Assembly: GCA_947561715.1 (NCBI GenBank)
Contig: OX387202.1
Location: 5,469,001-5,533,000, forward strand
Length of the DNA: 64,000 bases
Origin: Ascidia mentula
Taxonomy: Eukaryota > Chordata > Ascidiacea > Phlebobranchia > Ascidiidae
Direction: 5' to 3'
In this document: one piece after another, positions 49,717 to 61,600 of the stretch
Numbering within the stretch: the stretch's first letter is position 1
Layout: each line of letters starts with the position of its first letter
Made by a program: the position numbers and the translations under genes
The notes under the pieces: model-generated
The model's input: the letters and a program-made list of their open reading frames with translations, nothing else
The model's database searches: none
Told to the model about the DNA's origin: nothing

Positions 49717-49747
49717 GTTTCGGCTGTTATGCAGCAGCCTTCATCAG
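49717..49747 (-). ncRNA. Hammerhead-type ribozyme motif in a Penelope-like end
   Basis: On the minus strand: CTGATGA, a stem-loop (GGCTG ... CAGCC), then GAAAC and GTCG. This matches the conserved hammerhead core, and such motifs are established in Penelope-like terminal repeats. Self-cleavage is inferred. The other strands of the core (cleavage-site side) were not fully paired by hand. Confidence 0.55.
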
Positions 49748-50428
49748 GAGGTATGAAATGTAAATCAAGCAATGTGGACAATGTTGTGGCACATAAACAA
49801 AGAAAAAAGGCTACAATAGAAAAGAAGAAGTGAAAAAACGACAAGAAAGGGGCGAACCCGCCTGCACTGTACAATTATCAGTAACCACACGGGATATCAT
49901 GGTTCATGGGGTGCGCGAGGTTTAACTGAAGAATTTCGTAGCAGGTGTCGATACACTGGGGGAAACAGAGTTTGCTTTTTGTCATTGAGTGATGATGCTT
50001 GCGTATTAATGTTCAATGTCTCTAAAAACATCCTCTTGCACTTGTCCGACTCGCGTTGCAAAATGATCGTTCTTGTAAAGTCCACCGTATGACATGTTTC
50101 GGACGCATGATGAGAAAGAGCTGCCCCTCATCACTTTTCCGCATAAGCTTCGATTAAGCCGGAGAAAGGAACGGGAATAACCGTTAGCAAGAAGCGCTTC
50201 ACAAACATAACCCACCTCTTGTTCTCGTTCAGCGTCATTAGTTATCAACGATTCGGCACGAGTACATAATGAGCCTACTACCGCCCTCTTGTGTGCGATC
50301 GAATGCGCCGAACGAAACGAAAGATACCAGTTGGAATGGATGGGCTTGCGGTACACCCTTGTATAGAGAGAGTCCCCTGAACCAGAGCAACTAAAAATGA
50401 CAACTCAACTCTTTGCTCGCGCTTCATG

Positions 50429-51107
50429 TACTACGTTTCCATGGCCACTTTTCAGGCGCAGTACTCGGCCCGAAGGCCGAAAAACGGAAGTGACGTAGTA
50501 AAACGAGGCGCTTTGTTGCGCCTCAACTGCCGATCGGTCGGGCGGTCTAGAAGGGGTTGCCTGACCGAGTTGAGGCGTAGTATACTCGGCCCGACGGATT
50601 TCGGTTTCGTTGACGTTGTAACTGTGGAGTCGTGTGGTGATAAGAATTAGAGTAGTAACAATTTATTGAAAATATTATCCTTGCAGGGAGACAAAAGCCA
50701 CCTTGCAAAAATGCTATGAACCGGATTGTGACAGACTCACTGTACAGCAGGTTGTCACAGCTTCACCATTTATGACTAATTATTTGCAATTTAATTCTTT
50801 TTTGTCATGTAGCTACTGGCTTGAAACTTCAGAATTCAAGTTGTATTTGAAGAAACTTCTCATCATACAAATGCTCTGTGAATGAATTTGTGCATTATGT
50901 TTTGTTACAATTCAATAAATAAAATCACAAAGTTTTGTGTGGTTTATCAGGACTTCAACAGTTATATGTTCCACAACATGCACAGGTCTTAACGGTCGCG
51001 AAACGGACATGGAAACGCAAGCCGTTTTGCGCCTGTTCGTTCGGGCCTAGTATATGATCGGGCCATGTTTTCGGGCTATGTACGAATGTGGCCATGGAAA
51101 CGTAGTA
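50429..51107. mobile_element. 679-bp inverted-repeat element nested in the Penelope-like copy
   Basis: The ends are a perfect 20-bp inverted repeat, TACTACGTTTCCATGGCCAC. The host sequence is interrupted with a 3-base duplication, ATG, on each side; the uninterrupted site is seen in the partner element as CCATGGTG. No transposase was recognised. A CGGTCGGGCGG patch and a GC-rich left half contrast with an AT-rich right half. The superfamily is unassigned; a 3-bp duplication would allow PIF/Harbinger or CACTA kin. Confidence 0.85.
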
Positions 51108-51180
51108 ATGGTGAACCCGATGCTCGGTTCAATGGAGTTGAGATATGAGAGCAGTAACTGTATGGACATTGTGCATTGCC

Positions 51181-52130
51181 AGCCTGGATGCAACCTACCT
51201 TACCTTTAGAGGTAAATTTTACAAACACATTTTCGATACTGCCATGGGATCCCCACTTTCCGTTGTGGTCGCGAACATTGTCATGGAATCAGATGAAAAC
51301 AGGGTGTTGGCAACGTTTGCTAACCCTCCTAGATTTTGGAGGCGTTATGTGAACGACACATTCGTGGTCGTGCAACGGGATGACGTACAGTCACTTCTGT
51401 CGTATCTCAATTCCATTGAACCGAGCATCGGTTTCACCATGGAGCGCAAGCGAGGGAGTGAGTTGACATTTTTGGATGTTCTGGTTCGAAGAGAAGAGGG
51501 GACTCTCTCTACAAGGGTGTACCGCAAGGCCACCTATTCCAACAGGTATCTTTCGTTTCGTTCGGTGCATTCGATCTCACACAAGAGGGCGGTAGTACGC
51601 TCATTATGTACTCGTGCCGAATCGTTGATAACTGATGACGCTGAACGAGAGCAAGAGGTGGGTTATGTTGATGAAGCGCTTCTTGCTAACGGTTATTCCC
51701 GTTCCTTTCTCCGGCATAATCGAAGATTTATGCGGAGAAGTGATGAGGGGCAGCCCGCGGGTATAGTTGTATTATAGTATATTTCTGGACTTTACGAAAC
51801 GTAAAAACGACTGCTTGGCGACTTTAACATTCAGGATTTTGAACGGCCGGCCGCTACCATGCGTTCCTTCATATCTCACCCGAAAGACCGCATGCATGAT
51901 AAGCTCGACAAGAGGGGTGTTGTCTACAGCATTACCTGCGGATGGTGCAGCGGCTTGTGTACATTGGGGAAACCGGCCGTGCACTAAAAACGAGGTTGAA
52001 AGAACACCAAAGGGACGTAAACAACCATGAGGAGAAATGCTGCATAACAGCCGAAACGTCGAGAAACGTCAATGAAATAAAGTGTGCCAGAAGAGCAGCA
52101 TTCAGCAATAAAACATGCCTGTCAGCGTCA
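51181..52130 (+). mobile_element. Penelope-like element on the plus strand
   Basis: Open reverse transcriptase segment with the Penelope signatures DTAMGSPLSVVVANIVME, WRRYVNDTFVV (YxND in place of the usual YxDD), LTFLDVLVRREEG and RALLANGY-type ending. A GIY-YIG endonuclease piece follows (LVYIGETGRALKTRLKEH) near 51945-52005. The 3' end has ACAGCCGAAACGTCG. It is 5'-truncated. It lies back-to-back (5' ends facing) with the minus-strand element. Confidence 0.88.
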
Positions 52131-52249
52131 GTAACAATGTATTTACTGACACTTAACACACCTTACACTATTGCAAGTCATCGATTTCTGGTATCGGCTT
52201 GGATGTCAGTGGTTTCAATCCAAAGAACAAACTAATACTTTATCACTTA

Positions 52250-55200
52250 CTAATGAAACTTGCCACAATCTTTGGTTTTCCCAGATAGACAAAAGCATTC
52301 GTCACTTTTATCGGGACAGTCGATGACGTCATCACACACACTTGACCTTGAGATGATCATGGGGTCATTTGTACATTGAAAACATGAACGATGATTAAAT
52401 GGCTGAGAACTTCGAACGTCTCTACAAATGGCATATGTCAATTCTGTCTTATCTTAACTGAAAAGTACTTTTAACCAACCACAACAGTTCACAAATACCT
52501 GGCATCTCCATTCTCTGAGGTGTAACACAAATCGGATTTATCATCACAATCGGCAATGCCGTCCCATAGAAACAACTGCGGAAGATTGCATTGCCTGCCA
52601 TTACGAACACATTTGAATCCATGACCATTATTCCTGTGTCGGAAACCTGGACAGTCATTGCAAGGATCGCCATCACAAACAGTCGAACGTTTCCAACAAG
52701 CTGAATTCGGACATTGGAAGTAGGAGGGACAGTTGTACTCACATGGGGAGTTCCCCAGACAATGAGCAAGCTTGTCGCAGATTTCATTTTTTGAGTTACA
52801 GGAAATGTTGGCTTGATCCAATGTGTTGTAACAAACCACATTAGTGTCGAAACAATTGCAACGTGGTTTTGAACTAAATAAAATTAATAGTTTATTTGCA
52901 TCAATTAAATAAAAGGTCTTTTTAAAACTACCCAAAATACCCTTTATTGTTATGGCTGCACTGCTCATGGAATTTCCCATTACAACTGCATTCATCACTC
53001 ATATCAGGGCAATCTATGAAATCATCACATACACTTGACCTTGAGATGATCATGGGATCATTTGTACATTGGAAACACAATCGTTCGTTCAGGGATGAAG
53101 AAGTACCAATATCTCTGCAATAACGAATTTGTTTATAGATGCAATATTTTACCAGAAGCAAGCAGTTATTGCCGTTCTTTTTTAACATTTATCACCATTA
53201 ATATAAACAAAGTTCATTTGACTAAAACTATATTCATCTTTGCAAACGTTTCATTTTTGTCGTTGTCACAGCAATAGGAAGAGCGACGCCGAATAATAGT
53301 AAAATTGGGAGCACAGAGTGAGAGGAGAGTCTGGGGCAGAGCTGGCAAGTATGCATATGCAAAAAAAAAACAATCAAAAACAAAATACCTGACATCTCCA
53401 TTCTCCGAGGTGTAACACAAATCAGATTTATCATCGCAATCGGCAATGTCGTCCCATAGAAACAACTGCGGAAGATTGCAATTCCTGCCATTCCGAACAC
53501 ATTTAAATCCATGACCGTTATTCCAGTTTTGGAAAGCTGGACAGTCATTGCAAGGATTGCCATCACAAACAGTCGAACGTTCCCAACATGCTGAATTGGG
53601 ACACTGGAAATGGGAGGGGCAGCTAAAGTCACAATATGTTTTTCCAACACATTGGATTATTCCTTTGCAAAACTCCACCACTCTTAGGGCGCAAACTTTA
53701 TTTGAATTGTGGACGTCAAACTTGTTGTCACAACTGTAACAAAAGTAATGTATTACGTCATATAACAATAGTTTCGCGAGATTTGTGTTTGTAAATGTTT
53801 AAACATGAAGAGTCGTCATGGCTGATAATCTGTAAATGTTAGGTTTGGTTTTAAATAAACCTCATTAATGCCAACTGGTCATACACAACTAGGTATGCAA
53901 ATGTGTGATTAACAATGCACTTAAGTGGCAGAAGAGCCACTTAAGTGCATTGTTATTATGAGGTTTATTTAAAACCATTGTTCACTTAAGTGCACAATTT
54001 TCATTGTTTGCATTGTTCACTTAAGTGCACAATTTTCATTAATTACTATACCTGGCAGCAAAAAGAGCAGTAAATATCTTGTACTTTTGTTGCTGTTTTG
54101 AACACCTCTATGTTGCCATACCATTAGGAAAACCCGTAACTGAATCCGCAATGACCCCCGCCCCTTGAACAACATCCCCCAACACCTCATCCAGTCCCTC
54201 AAAAAGTGTATAAACTTTAAGCTCGCTGTTCAGCGGAACAGGGACAACACCATTCCTGAAGGTGTCCTGGTCGATGTCAAACACTCAATAAATATAAATT
54301 AATCAAACTTCTCTCCGCTCCAATCTTAAATCCGAAAAACTTAATCCTGTACCATTAATTAATTTGTTTTTTTTTTGCTCTTCACGTTTAGCATAACTTA
54401 CTCTTTCTGGTGTTATTTTCCTATCCTGTTTACTCTTCTTCCACATTTTTCTTTCAATTTAATTTGAATATTATGTAGCAGGTGTGTTCCGTTTTTTTTT
54501 TCTTGGTATGGATGGGAGGCCAACTTGTTAGCGAAAGCAATCGAGCTTCTGAATAATCGTGTGACGGGAATATTTAAAATGTGGGTCGAATTTTGGGGAA
54601 GTTTTCTGTATATTTTCGCAGAACCATGTTTGCTGTTTGAGTTCGAGTTGGGCAGAAAACATACGCGGGTTTCTGTGGCCATAAGGTTTGCAGGCTTGGC
54701 AGCCCAGGCATAGCAGCCTAGCTGGACCAGCCACTTTTTCCTGACAGGACGGGGCAAGATTTGAAAAATCAAACCTGCGCAGTGGGGCGGTCTTGCCAAT
54801 CAAGCCATTGCATGTAATATTACTGCGTTGTCTGATACGGTGGTAGAGATCCCCTACGTATATGTGAAGGTTGCCTGGCAAGTCGTGCGCTGATCCAGGC
54901 TGCAATTCCTCGACTGCCAAGCCTGCAAACCTCATGATAGCGATACGTTAGCTGTGATCGCCAAGGAAGGACCTGCGCATTAGGGCGATATTGCCAATCA
55001 TGCCATTGCATGAAATATTACTGGGTTTCTGCGGCGTCGCATTTGAGGTAGTTTACGTAGTTGTGTTGAATTGCCGAAGAACTAATGTGGTGCGCATTTC
55101 ACAAACAAAAGCTTTTACTTTGGTATGTGCGCCAGGTATTGAATTTATAAGAAGTAAATCAGAATTATATTAAATAAGCGGTGGTTGTAAGTGGGTGTAC

Positions 55201-56190
55201 ACTTTCGTGCGCTATAATAGTCAATACCTTCACATAAAGTTTTAGAAGTAAATGCTTCATGATTGTAACGTATTTATACCACCTGCATAACGTACTTATA
55301 CCACCACAAATATTTTAACTTTCGTTCTGCGCCAAAAATGTTTTACCGAAGAAACTAGTAATAAAGGCACAGAATGTTGCTTCTTCGTATTGCCGAATAA
55401 TACCACATGCGTAGTAATAATGCCATGTGTTACCTAACAATGTGCCACGTGTTCGGTAACAAAGCTCAATTTAGAAACAATAGGTTTTACTGGCGAACAT
55501 GAAATTTTTAGTTTTCTCGGTAAATTATGCAAAAAGATTGACGATTACGTTTATTTAAAATATTGTAAAGTCAACGCCAACTGTGATACGTTAGACGTGT
55601 TTTGCCACCCCTGATATACACCTTATCTTAGATTCACTCTTTGTGCCTTCCACTGGCCACTTACCTCAACAACATTATTGTTACGTGTGAGTGTTTCGTA
55701 ATCAATAATTCCCTTGAAACATTAAAGTAAAAACACTTCTGAACGCGCGGGATTTTGAAACTGTCTTTTTTTCTCTTTATAATAAACGGCTCAAAATTCG
55801 TTATTCTAATTAAAGTCAAACCCTGATAACATCGTCTATAGGTTGGTCTTATTTAAGTGCTTTCACCTCATGTGAGGACTGGTGAGGTTTTCAGGATAAG
55901 TGGGAAAGTTGGCCGGTTTCTCATCACTTCCGTCCCTGCAATCGGGATGAGGAAAACCATCACAAAACCTCGCAGCGGAGGCCCGCTCCCCACCATCGCA
56001 AGTAAACGCTGCACAAAACACATGAGCGTAAATCGATATGAAATCATTCATAATCTGTAAAAGTAACCAATATGTTTAATTAATTGGGAGTTTATAATTT
56101 GTAACAAAATCCTTACCTTCGCCAGGTTCATACAATGCCAAAGTAATTGTGATGAAAGAGAGCAGGATTCCAACCACCTTCAACCAATAC
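52250..56190 (-). CDS. LDL-receptor class A repeat protein, 5' exon not found
   Basis: Exons: 56117-56190, 55867-56008, 53389-53733, 52941-53114, 52499-52873 and 52250-52421, with phases fitting throughout. The first listed exon encodes a hydrophobic segment (VVGILLSFITITLALYEPGE), a signal peptide end or membrane anchor, and starts inside a codon, so an upstream exon with the ATG is missing. LDLa-type repeats follow, for example FCDGFPHPDCRDGSDE, SSVCDDFIDCPDMSDEC, LWDDIADCDDKSDLC and a C-rich variant (SACWERSTVCDG). The protein ends GKTKDCGKFH. The pairs 53389-53733 with 52941-53114 and 52499-52873 with 52250-52421 are tandem duplicates. Calcium-coordinating acidic residues are kept in most repeats. 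The ligand is unknown. Confidence 0.82.
53847..53976. repeat. Nested palindrome
   Basis: Outer arms GGTTTTAAATAAACCTCAT (53847-53865) and 53958-53976, inner arms AACAATGCACTTAAGTGGC (53911-53929) and 53936-53954, both perfect. It lies in the long LDLa-gene intron. Confidence 0.88.
53974..54040. repeat. Direct repeat containing CACTTAAGTG
   Basis: CATTGTTCACTTAAGTGCAC plus AATTTTCATT occurs twice head to tail, right after the nested palindrome, which carries the same CACTTAAGTG core twice more. Confidence 0.85.
54155..54480 (+). mobile_element. 5'-truncated LINE fragment of the same family as the 22-28 kb LINE
   Basis: The plus strand can be read as NFKLAVQRNRDN and EGVLVDV. These match HFKLAIQRNRGN and EEVLADV near the C-terminus of the LINE ORF2 at 22364. 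Only the last ORF2 codons and a 3' tail remain, as expected for a 5'-truncated insertion. It lies in the LDLa-gene intron, antisense to the gene. Confidence 0.75.
54684..54932. mobile_element. 249-bp element with perfect 19-bp inverted ends
   Basis: AGGTTTGCAGGCTTGGCAG at 54684-54702 and its exact complement at 54914-54932. No coding sequence. A target duplication is not clear. Half of a 53-bp direct repeat lies inside it and the other half outside. Confidence 0.65.
54773..55022. repeat. 53-bp direct repeat, two copies
   Basis: ACCTGCGCAGTGGGGCGG to ATATTACTG at 54773-54825 recurs at 54971-55022 with about ten differences. Confidence 0.75.
55023..55866. other. LDLa-gene intron, nothing else seen
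   Basis: AT-rich intron sequence with no exon supported. Confidence 0.5.
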
Positions 56191-56691
56191 CTGATAAAAA
56201 CACAAAGAGTTTGTATCTTACAATGATATATTTCTCTAACTCAGGGGAATGGCGTCATCATTGCTTCTAGTGAAGTTTTCCAAACTTTATATCTAAGAAA
56301 CATTGCAAGGTTATTTAACTAGCTATTTAACCGCCATAATTTCATTGGCTTTTTACATAAACTGTCGTTACTTTTTTTCTTTTTTATCTTTACTCTCATT
56401 TGCTTGTTGATCAAACGCTTAGAAGAAATATTCAGTAGTTTTCGCCAAATCTCGACAGCTCACAGAACCCATCATACTCAAAAGTTTAAAAACAAAGGTT
56501 TAATCAACACACTGGTTCAACCATATGTCTGATTTAAATCCGTCGTGTTTCCATCTCTCACAAAGGCCCGGCAAATATTGTAAGCATAATAACGGACCAA
56601 AATTTCGTGCCGGGCTTAAAAAGCGACTGACGAAGCGTAAGACACCGTGCAAGTTAATGACACCTGTAAACTAGATCACAGACTTTTGCAG
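56191..56691. other. Upstream of the LDLa gene, first exon not found
   Basis: The missing start exon may lie here or further up. No ATG exon with a matching phase-1 donor could be chosen with confidence. Confidence 0.4.
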
Positions 56692-56849
56692 GGAAACAGG
56701 AATTCCTTACACACACATGCATTGAACATATTGTACAGCACAGCTGTTTCTTTGATGGTGAAGACGTAGCAATATTTTAGCTTGGTAATTATAAGATCGT
56801 TGCACTGTCACCTCAAACTTTGGTCACGAATTCGCATTTGACTGATGTT

Positions 56850-57750
56850 TGCCCGTAGATTAAACTAGCAATATTCTCTCTACAATTCAAACTTCATCAC
56901 TGAGTTAACAAACACTGTATGTGGTCAAGCATATCTTTGAGCGGGCGATCACTATTTTGTACCGGGGAAGGGGAAAAACAATCGTCTTTCTTATTTGTAA
57001 AGAACAATGCTTGGTTCTAGTATGAAGATAACGCTTACACCTAACAAGCGTTCTTACCACTTATCTTACCCTATGATAATTCTGTGTTTTGCACCAATTG
57101 ATTTATTCTTATCTATCACTGCCAAAGTAATCAAGTTTTGCATGTTAGAAACCAGCACAAAGTAAACTTCCAGTTACAACATTGCTTTTGTGCAATACAT
57201 AGAGTGTTCAACATTGCATAGTAAACTTTCTGCAGCATTTTGGGGTTTACAATATTCTAGACTATTATTATAGGGTGACTATTATATGGGAAGTAAAATT
57301 TATACAACTTACATCGAGGCAGCAAATTTTTACAAACACCTGTAGTGATGCGCGCTACACCACGATTCTACAAGGTAAAACATGACCTTAGCATAACACT
57401 ACAACATAACCTTTTCATGCTTTGTATATAACACAAAAATCATTGCAAATTCACTTAACCTTCAAAAAACCTTTACTTTGACCTAATAAAGTATGATAGA
57501 AAAGAACACAAGAATCCTCCAATGAACAATCATTTCTCGATACATGCTTATCTACGATGGCCACTGTGCGGTACGCATGTTTCCCAATCTAATTCCCTTC
57601 ACAACTGGAACGCAGACGGATTTAGGCTTTCCTGCAGAACTCCCAAACAGCTTTCTGGCATCCGAAACGATGACAGACTTTTTGTCGCACACTGTTGTGA
57701 ACGCCTACTGTTTTCCGTTTGCTCATGACGCCCAACTATAGATGATTTCG
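56850..57750. repeat. Dispersed repeat copy in the third unit
   Basis: Same block order as 31150-32060 and 37127-38040, with a few private differences (for example TATGATAATTCTGTGTTTTG). Confidence 0.75.
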
Positions 57751-58612
57751 ACTTTAACTAACTAACTAACTGGTACTTAACAGAAGCAGCTGTTACTCGC
57801 TCAATCACTAACGCGCTTGGTCACTTTAATTCCCGCCGCCAGATGGTCATGACCAGCGGGACTCCACACGAAACGGCGCATTGAAACGCCGTTTCGTTAA
57901 GTTACTTTAACACTTTAAAGACCAATGCAAAATGCGTCGGACGGTTGGAGTTCTTATGGAAAACAAAGGGGTTTAAAGGATGTAGTTCAAACAGACCGAT
58001 ACGCTATTCCAAGCACACACGAATACTTCACTCAGATATCAGTTACATGTCAATTTTTTGTCATTTAACGTAGTTTATTTTTACCACAGGTAGCTGGTAT
58101 TCATTTAACACCAGATGATCCCAGCTTTTATGCGTTTGACGTTTAGTTGAATAATCTCTGAGGTAATTTGTGTTTGCGATATAATAAATACTGCATGTTG
58201 TTTGGTTGCGCAATGCTGTTTACATATTCAACCAACATTATAACAATGGGCATTAGTACGATACGAACGGATGCTTGTGCCATGGGCATTGTTCTAATAT
58301 CCTGCAGTAGTTGTTGTTTACCGGGTTGTAATACGGGATATGATATATACAATAATAATGTGTTGCTTCGGTTTAACATAGCTGTGGTTGAAAGAGACTG
58401 CAGTTACAGGCACCTCGACAAGTTTAGACAACTTGATACGAATATACGAAGAGCGTAACATTGAATGGCAGAATTAGAACGCGACAATAAGTACATAACG
58501 TTTAGTGACACACATCGTAATGACTGCATAAACGAATCTTAGTGTTTAGTTTTGTGTTGGGGGTAAGGTTACACTCATTGTAAAGGTAAATTTGGTTCAA
58601 ATTATCTTGAAT

Positions 58613-61600
58613 ATGTGTTTGTTCAATACTTGCGCCGTTGTCTCGTGCATGTTGCTGGTTTGCTGCTTTGAGACGGAAGCATCTGGGAGGACTTGTGCTG
58701 TGTCTTATGCAAGAAGACAAGCTTGTGCGAGCAGCTTTATCACCCGCATACAGTGTGAAAGAAGGTGGGAGTTGTCATGATTGTTTGTTGATGCAATGTT
58801 TAAATAATCCGAATAACTTGTTTCAAAACTCAATGTTTATACAAGCAGAGATTGCTGCTTTGACGAACAACCAAACGATCCTTCCATGCAATGTTACCGG
58901 AAAGGTAAGAAGTCTTAACATGTGGGGTAATATATAAATGTGCTTGTGAGTTTTCCGTTGTGGTGGTGGATTATTCATATTCTAACTGGGAACCCTACGT
59001 CAACCTTCCCATATATTTGATTCTTTTGGGGATTTTAGTTATGCGCAGCTGTACGACTTTATTACCTAACTAGCTAAACAGAGCTTTTATGGCGAGATAT
59101 TTACGTGAGGGAAATTGTTATTGAAATTTATGTGAGCTTCTCGCATGAACGCGCGATGGTAAGACAGCTTTGTCATTAATTTTGATACCTATGGTAATGT
59201 ATGTTTCTGATTACTTTGAACATTTGCCGTATTGCGAAAAATTCAGATAAGACGTTTTTGCTAAAACAAATGTTTGTTGTTTGAATATTTTTTCCGAGTA
59301 AAGGTAAATAAGGCTGCAACAATAGCTGCGTGGCAGCGGTAAAGTTCTAAAATTCGTACAGGTGAATGACACCAATCATCACAACGTTGTTTGTAGCCTT
59401 TGCCAATCCACATATTATCTGTTAAGCTCAGGCCATGCCCCAAATATAAATTTTTAGTTTGAAAATTATTCTTCGCAGAGAACATGGTCCACCATTTTGG
59501 ACTAATTGTTTGTCGCTGCAGAACATTTTTCAATAGCCTATCAATAGTATATATCTTGGCCACTCTATACAAATAATCCCGGAACAACACACATTTTTTG
59601 GCATCAATACATACCTTCTTGCTCTAACGACCTCAGGGACGGGTGATAAGGGATTTCCCCTTATCATATCTGGCTACTAAACCTAAGTTTTCACAAAGAC
59701 TTAGCAATAATATTAACTCTAATATTTAGTTTATTTTTTAAAAACTTTAGGACGTGTGTAGTATTGTCGATGCAGACAGTGAACGAAACAAACGCTTCGT
59801 TTAAGTAAGATGTTTTGCATGCTTTCAAAATACCTCTGTGTAAAGCTTTGCTAACCATTTTTGTTCGGAAAGAAAGATATTTCCAACAAACATGCCCGAA
59901 ACGCTAGTTTAACCCTGTCACGCATGAGGGAAATCCCCCTCATGAAGAAGGGCACCGGGGAGATCCCCATCGCCCTACTATGAGGTGGTTAGAGTATGTA
60001 CATTGTTTTCGACATCTTTCCGTGAAAATGTCTCCTTTGAATACAAATTATGACATATTTTTGATGAAAACTGTTTTTTGCAAATACTGTCAATAAATTC
60101 ATGTTTAGATTCAACTTCCCTGCGATGTGAGGAAACAAACATTCTGTGCGGTTCATTCTTTTGTCCATCAAGGTAATATGTGCAAAACTTGTTGTGTATA
60201 CGTGGATTCCAGAATTCTTTTTGCAGGCGATTATGCCAGCTTTGGGGATGTTGTTGGAATGATGATAAAGAAGTCTGTAATTATCCTTCAAAATATGGTA
60301 AGATATTAAAAAAAAACGCTTTCTGACCTCGCCTAAAATAATTTGGAAACAACCTTCAGGAGACGATGTTTGTCCAACTGTTATGTCACAATAACACGTT
60401 TTGTGTGTTTATCCAGAATGTGTTTCCCCACCAACAACTGATGGAATATTTTCACCAATACAAGATTCCTATGACCCGTCAGAAACTGTTACGTATACCT
60501 GTGAATCTCCACATGAGATTCCAGAAGATTCGGTATTAACTTGCCTTAATGATGGAACATGGAGTAAAGATAGTGCACCCGTGTGTAATGTAAATGGTGA
60601 GCGGTAATGATTGCGATTTAAAATCGTTTCTTCTGTGAAAAGAGTTTGTTTTTTCTAAGTATTGCTGATGCACAATGTATTTGGATTTGTGTTGAAAACT
60701 GTAATGTAGAATGAAGACTAAAAAAAAATTGCTCTATATCCTTTTTCTGTATTTCAATAATTTTAACCCACAAAGCCGTCGAAAAACTAATAAAACCTAT
60801 TTTGTATGACCCAGCTTGTCCAACCCCGGTCAATATTCCTTATGCAACTTTCGCAATCACACGCCCAACAGGAGCCACAGTAAATGCACCTGGCACTATA
60901 GTCCAATATACTTGTGACAGTGGATTCACAATAGTCGGATCAGACATCATGACATGTGGGAGTAATGGAGATTGGAATGCCAACCCACAGTGCAATGAAA
61001 ATGGTAAACGTTCAAGAATTGCTTATAGTCATGGCAGCATATTCACAAGACTTAACATTAAAAATATATTTGGTTTCAGGTTAGCCGCTTAAATACTTAT
61101 TACTCTCAAGGACTATCCGCAGCAAGTGTGAAACTAATATTTAAACTTCGCTTTCTTACGTTTTAGAATGTTGTCCGCCTCCATCAATTGATCGTGGTTC
61201 TTATTCACCGGTGACTGACATTTATTCGAGAAATTCCCAAGTTATTTACTCATGTGATGATGGTTCAACACCGACTGGTACAAGCATGAATACTTGCCAG
61301 GATGATGGTACATGGTCTGTAACTGGCCTTTCTTTGCCAACATGTCCAATGGGTGAGTGTTTGCATTAGTCCAGCATTTTTGTTTGATCTAATACAATTC
61401 CTCAATTTACCATATAAACCTTGAACAAATTTCATCAGAACAGTATACCGAACAAACGCTGTGTTACATGCATGTAAACTCATGTAAAGCTCTCTTGAAG
61501 CTTTCCACAAATATTTTCAATTAGCAGCCACGCTTCAACCCACCACGACTCTTTCAACAACCCCTCAGTGCGACAATTCCCCACCCATCTGTTGCCCGGG

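Larger units (their letters stand above)
49516..51180 (-). mobile_element. Penelope-like element on the minus strand, 5'-truncated and interrupted
   Basis: RT C-terminal sequence (YRKPIHSNWYLSFRSAHS; ESLITNDAEREQEVGY) aligns with the plus-strand element at 51180-52130. The copy continues at 51108-51180 after an insertion at 50429-51107. Its 3' end at 49690-49750 carries a hammerhead-like motif. The coding part is incomplete and broken. Confidence 0.85.

Noticed and set aside
54413-54935. Overlapping open frames of 128 and 135 residues on the minus strand
   Set aside because: They run across an inverted-repeat element and a LINE fragment tail and show no domain.
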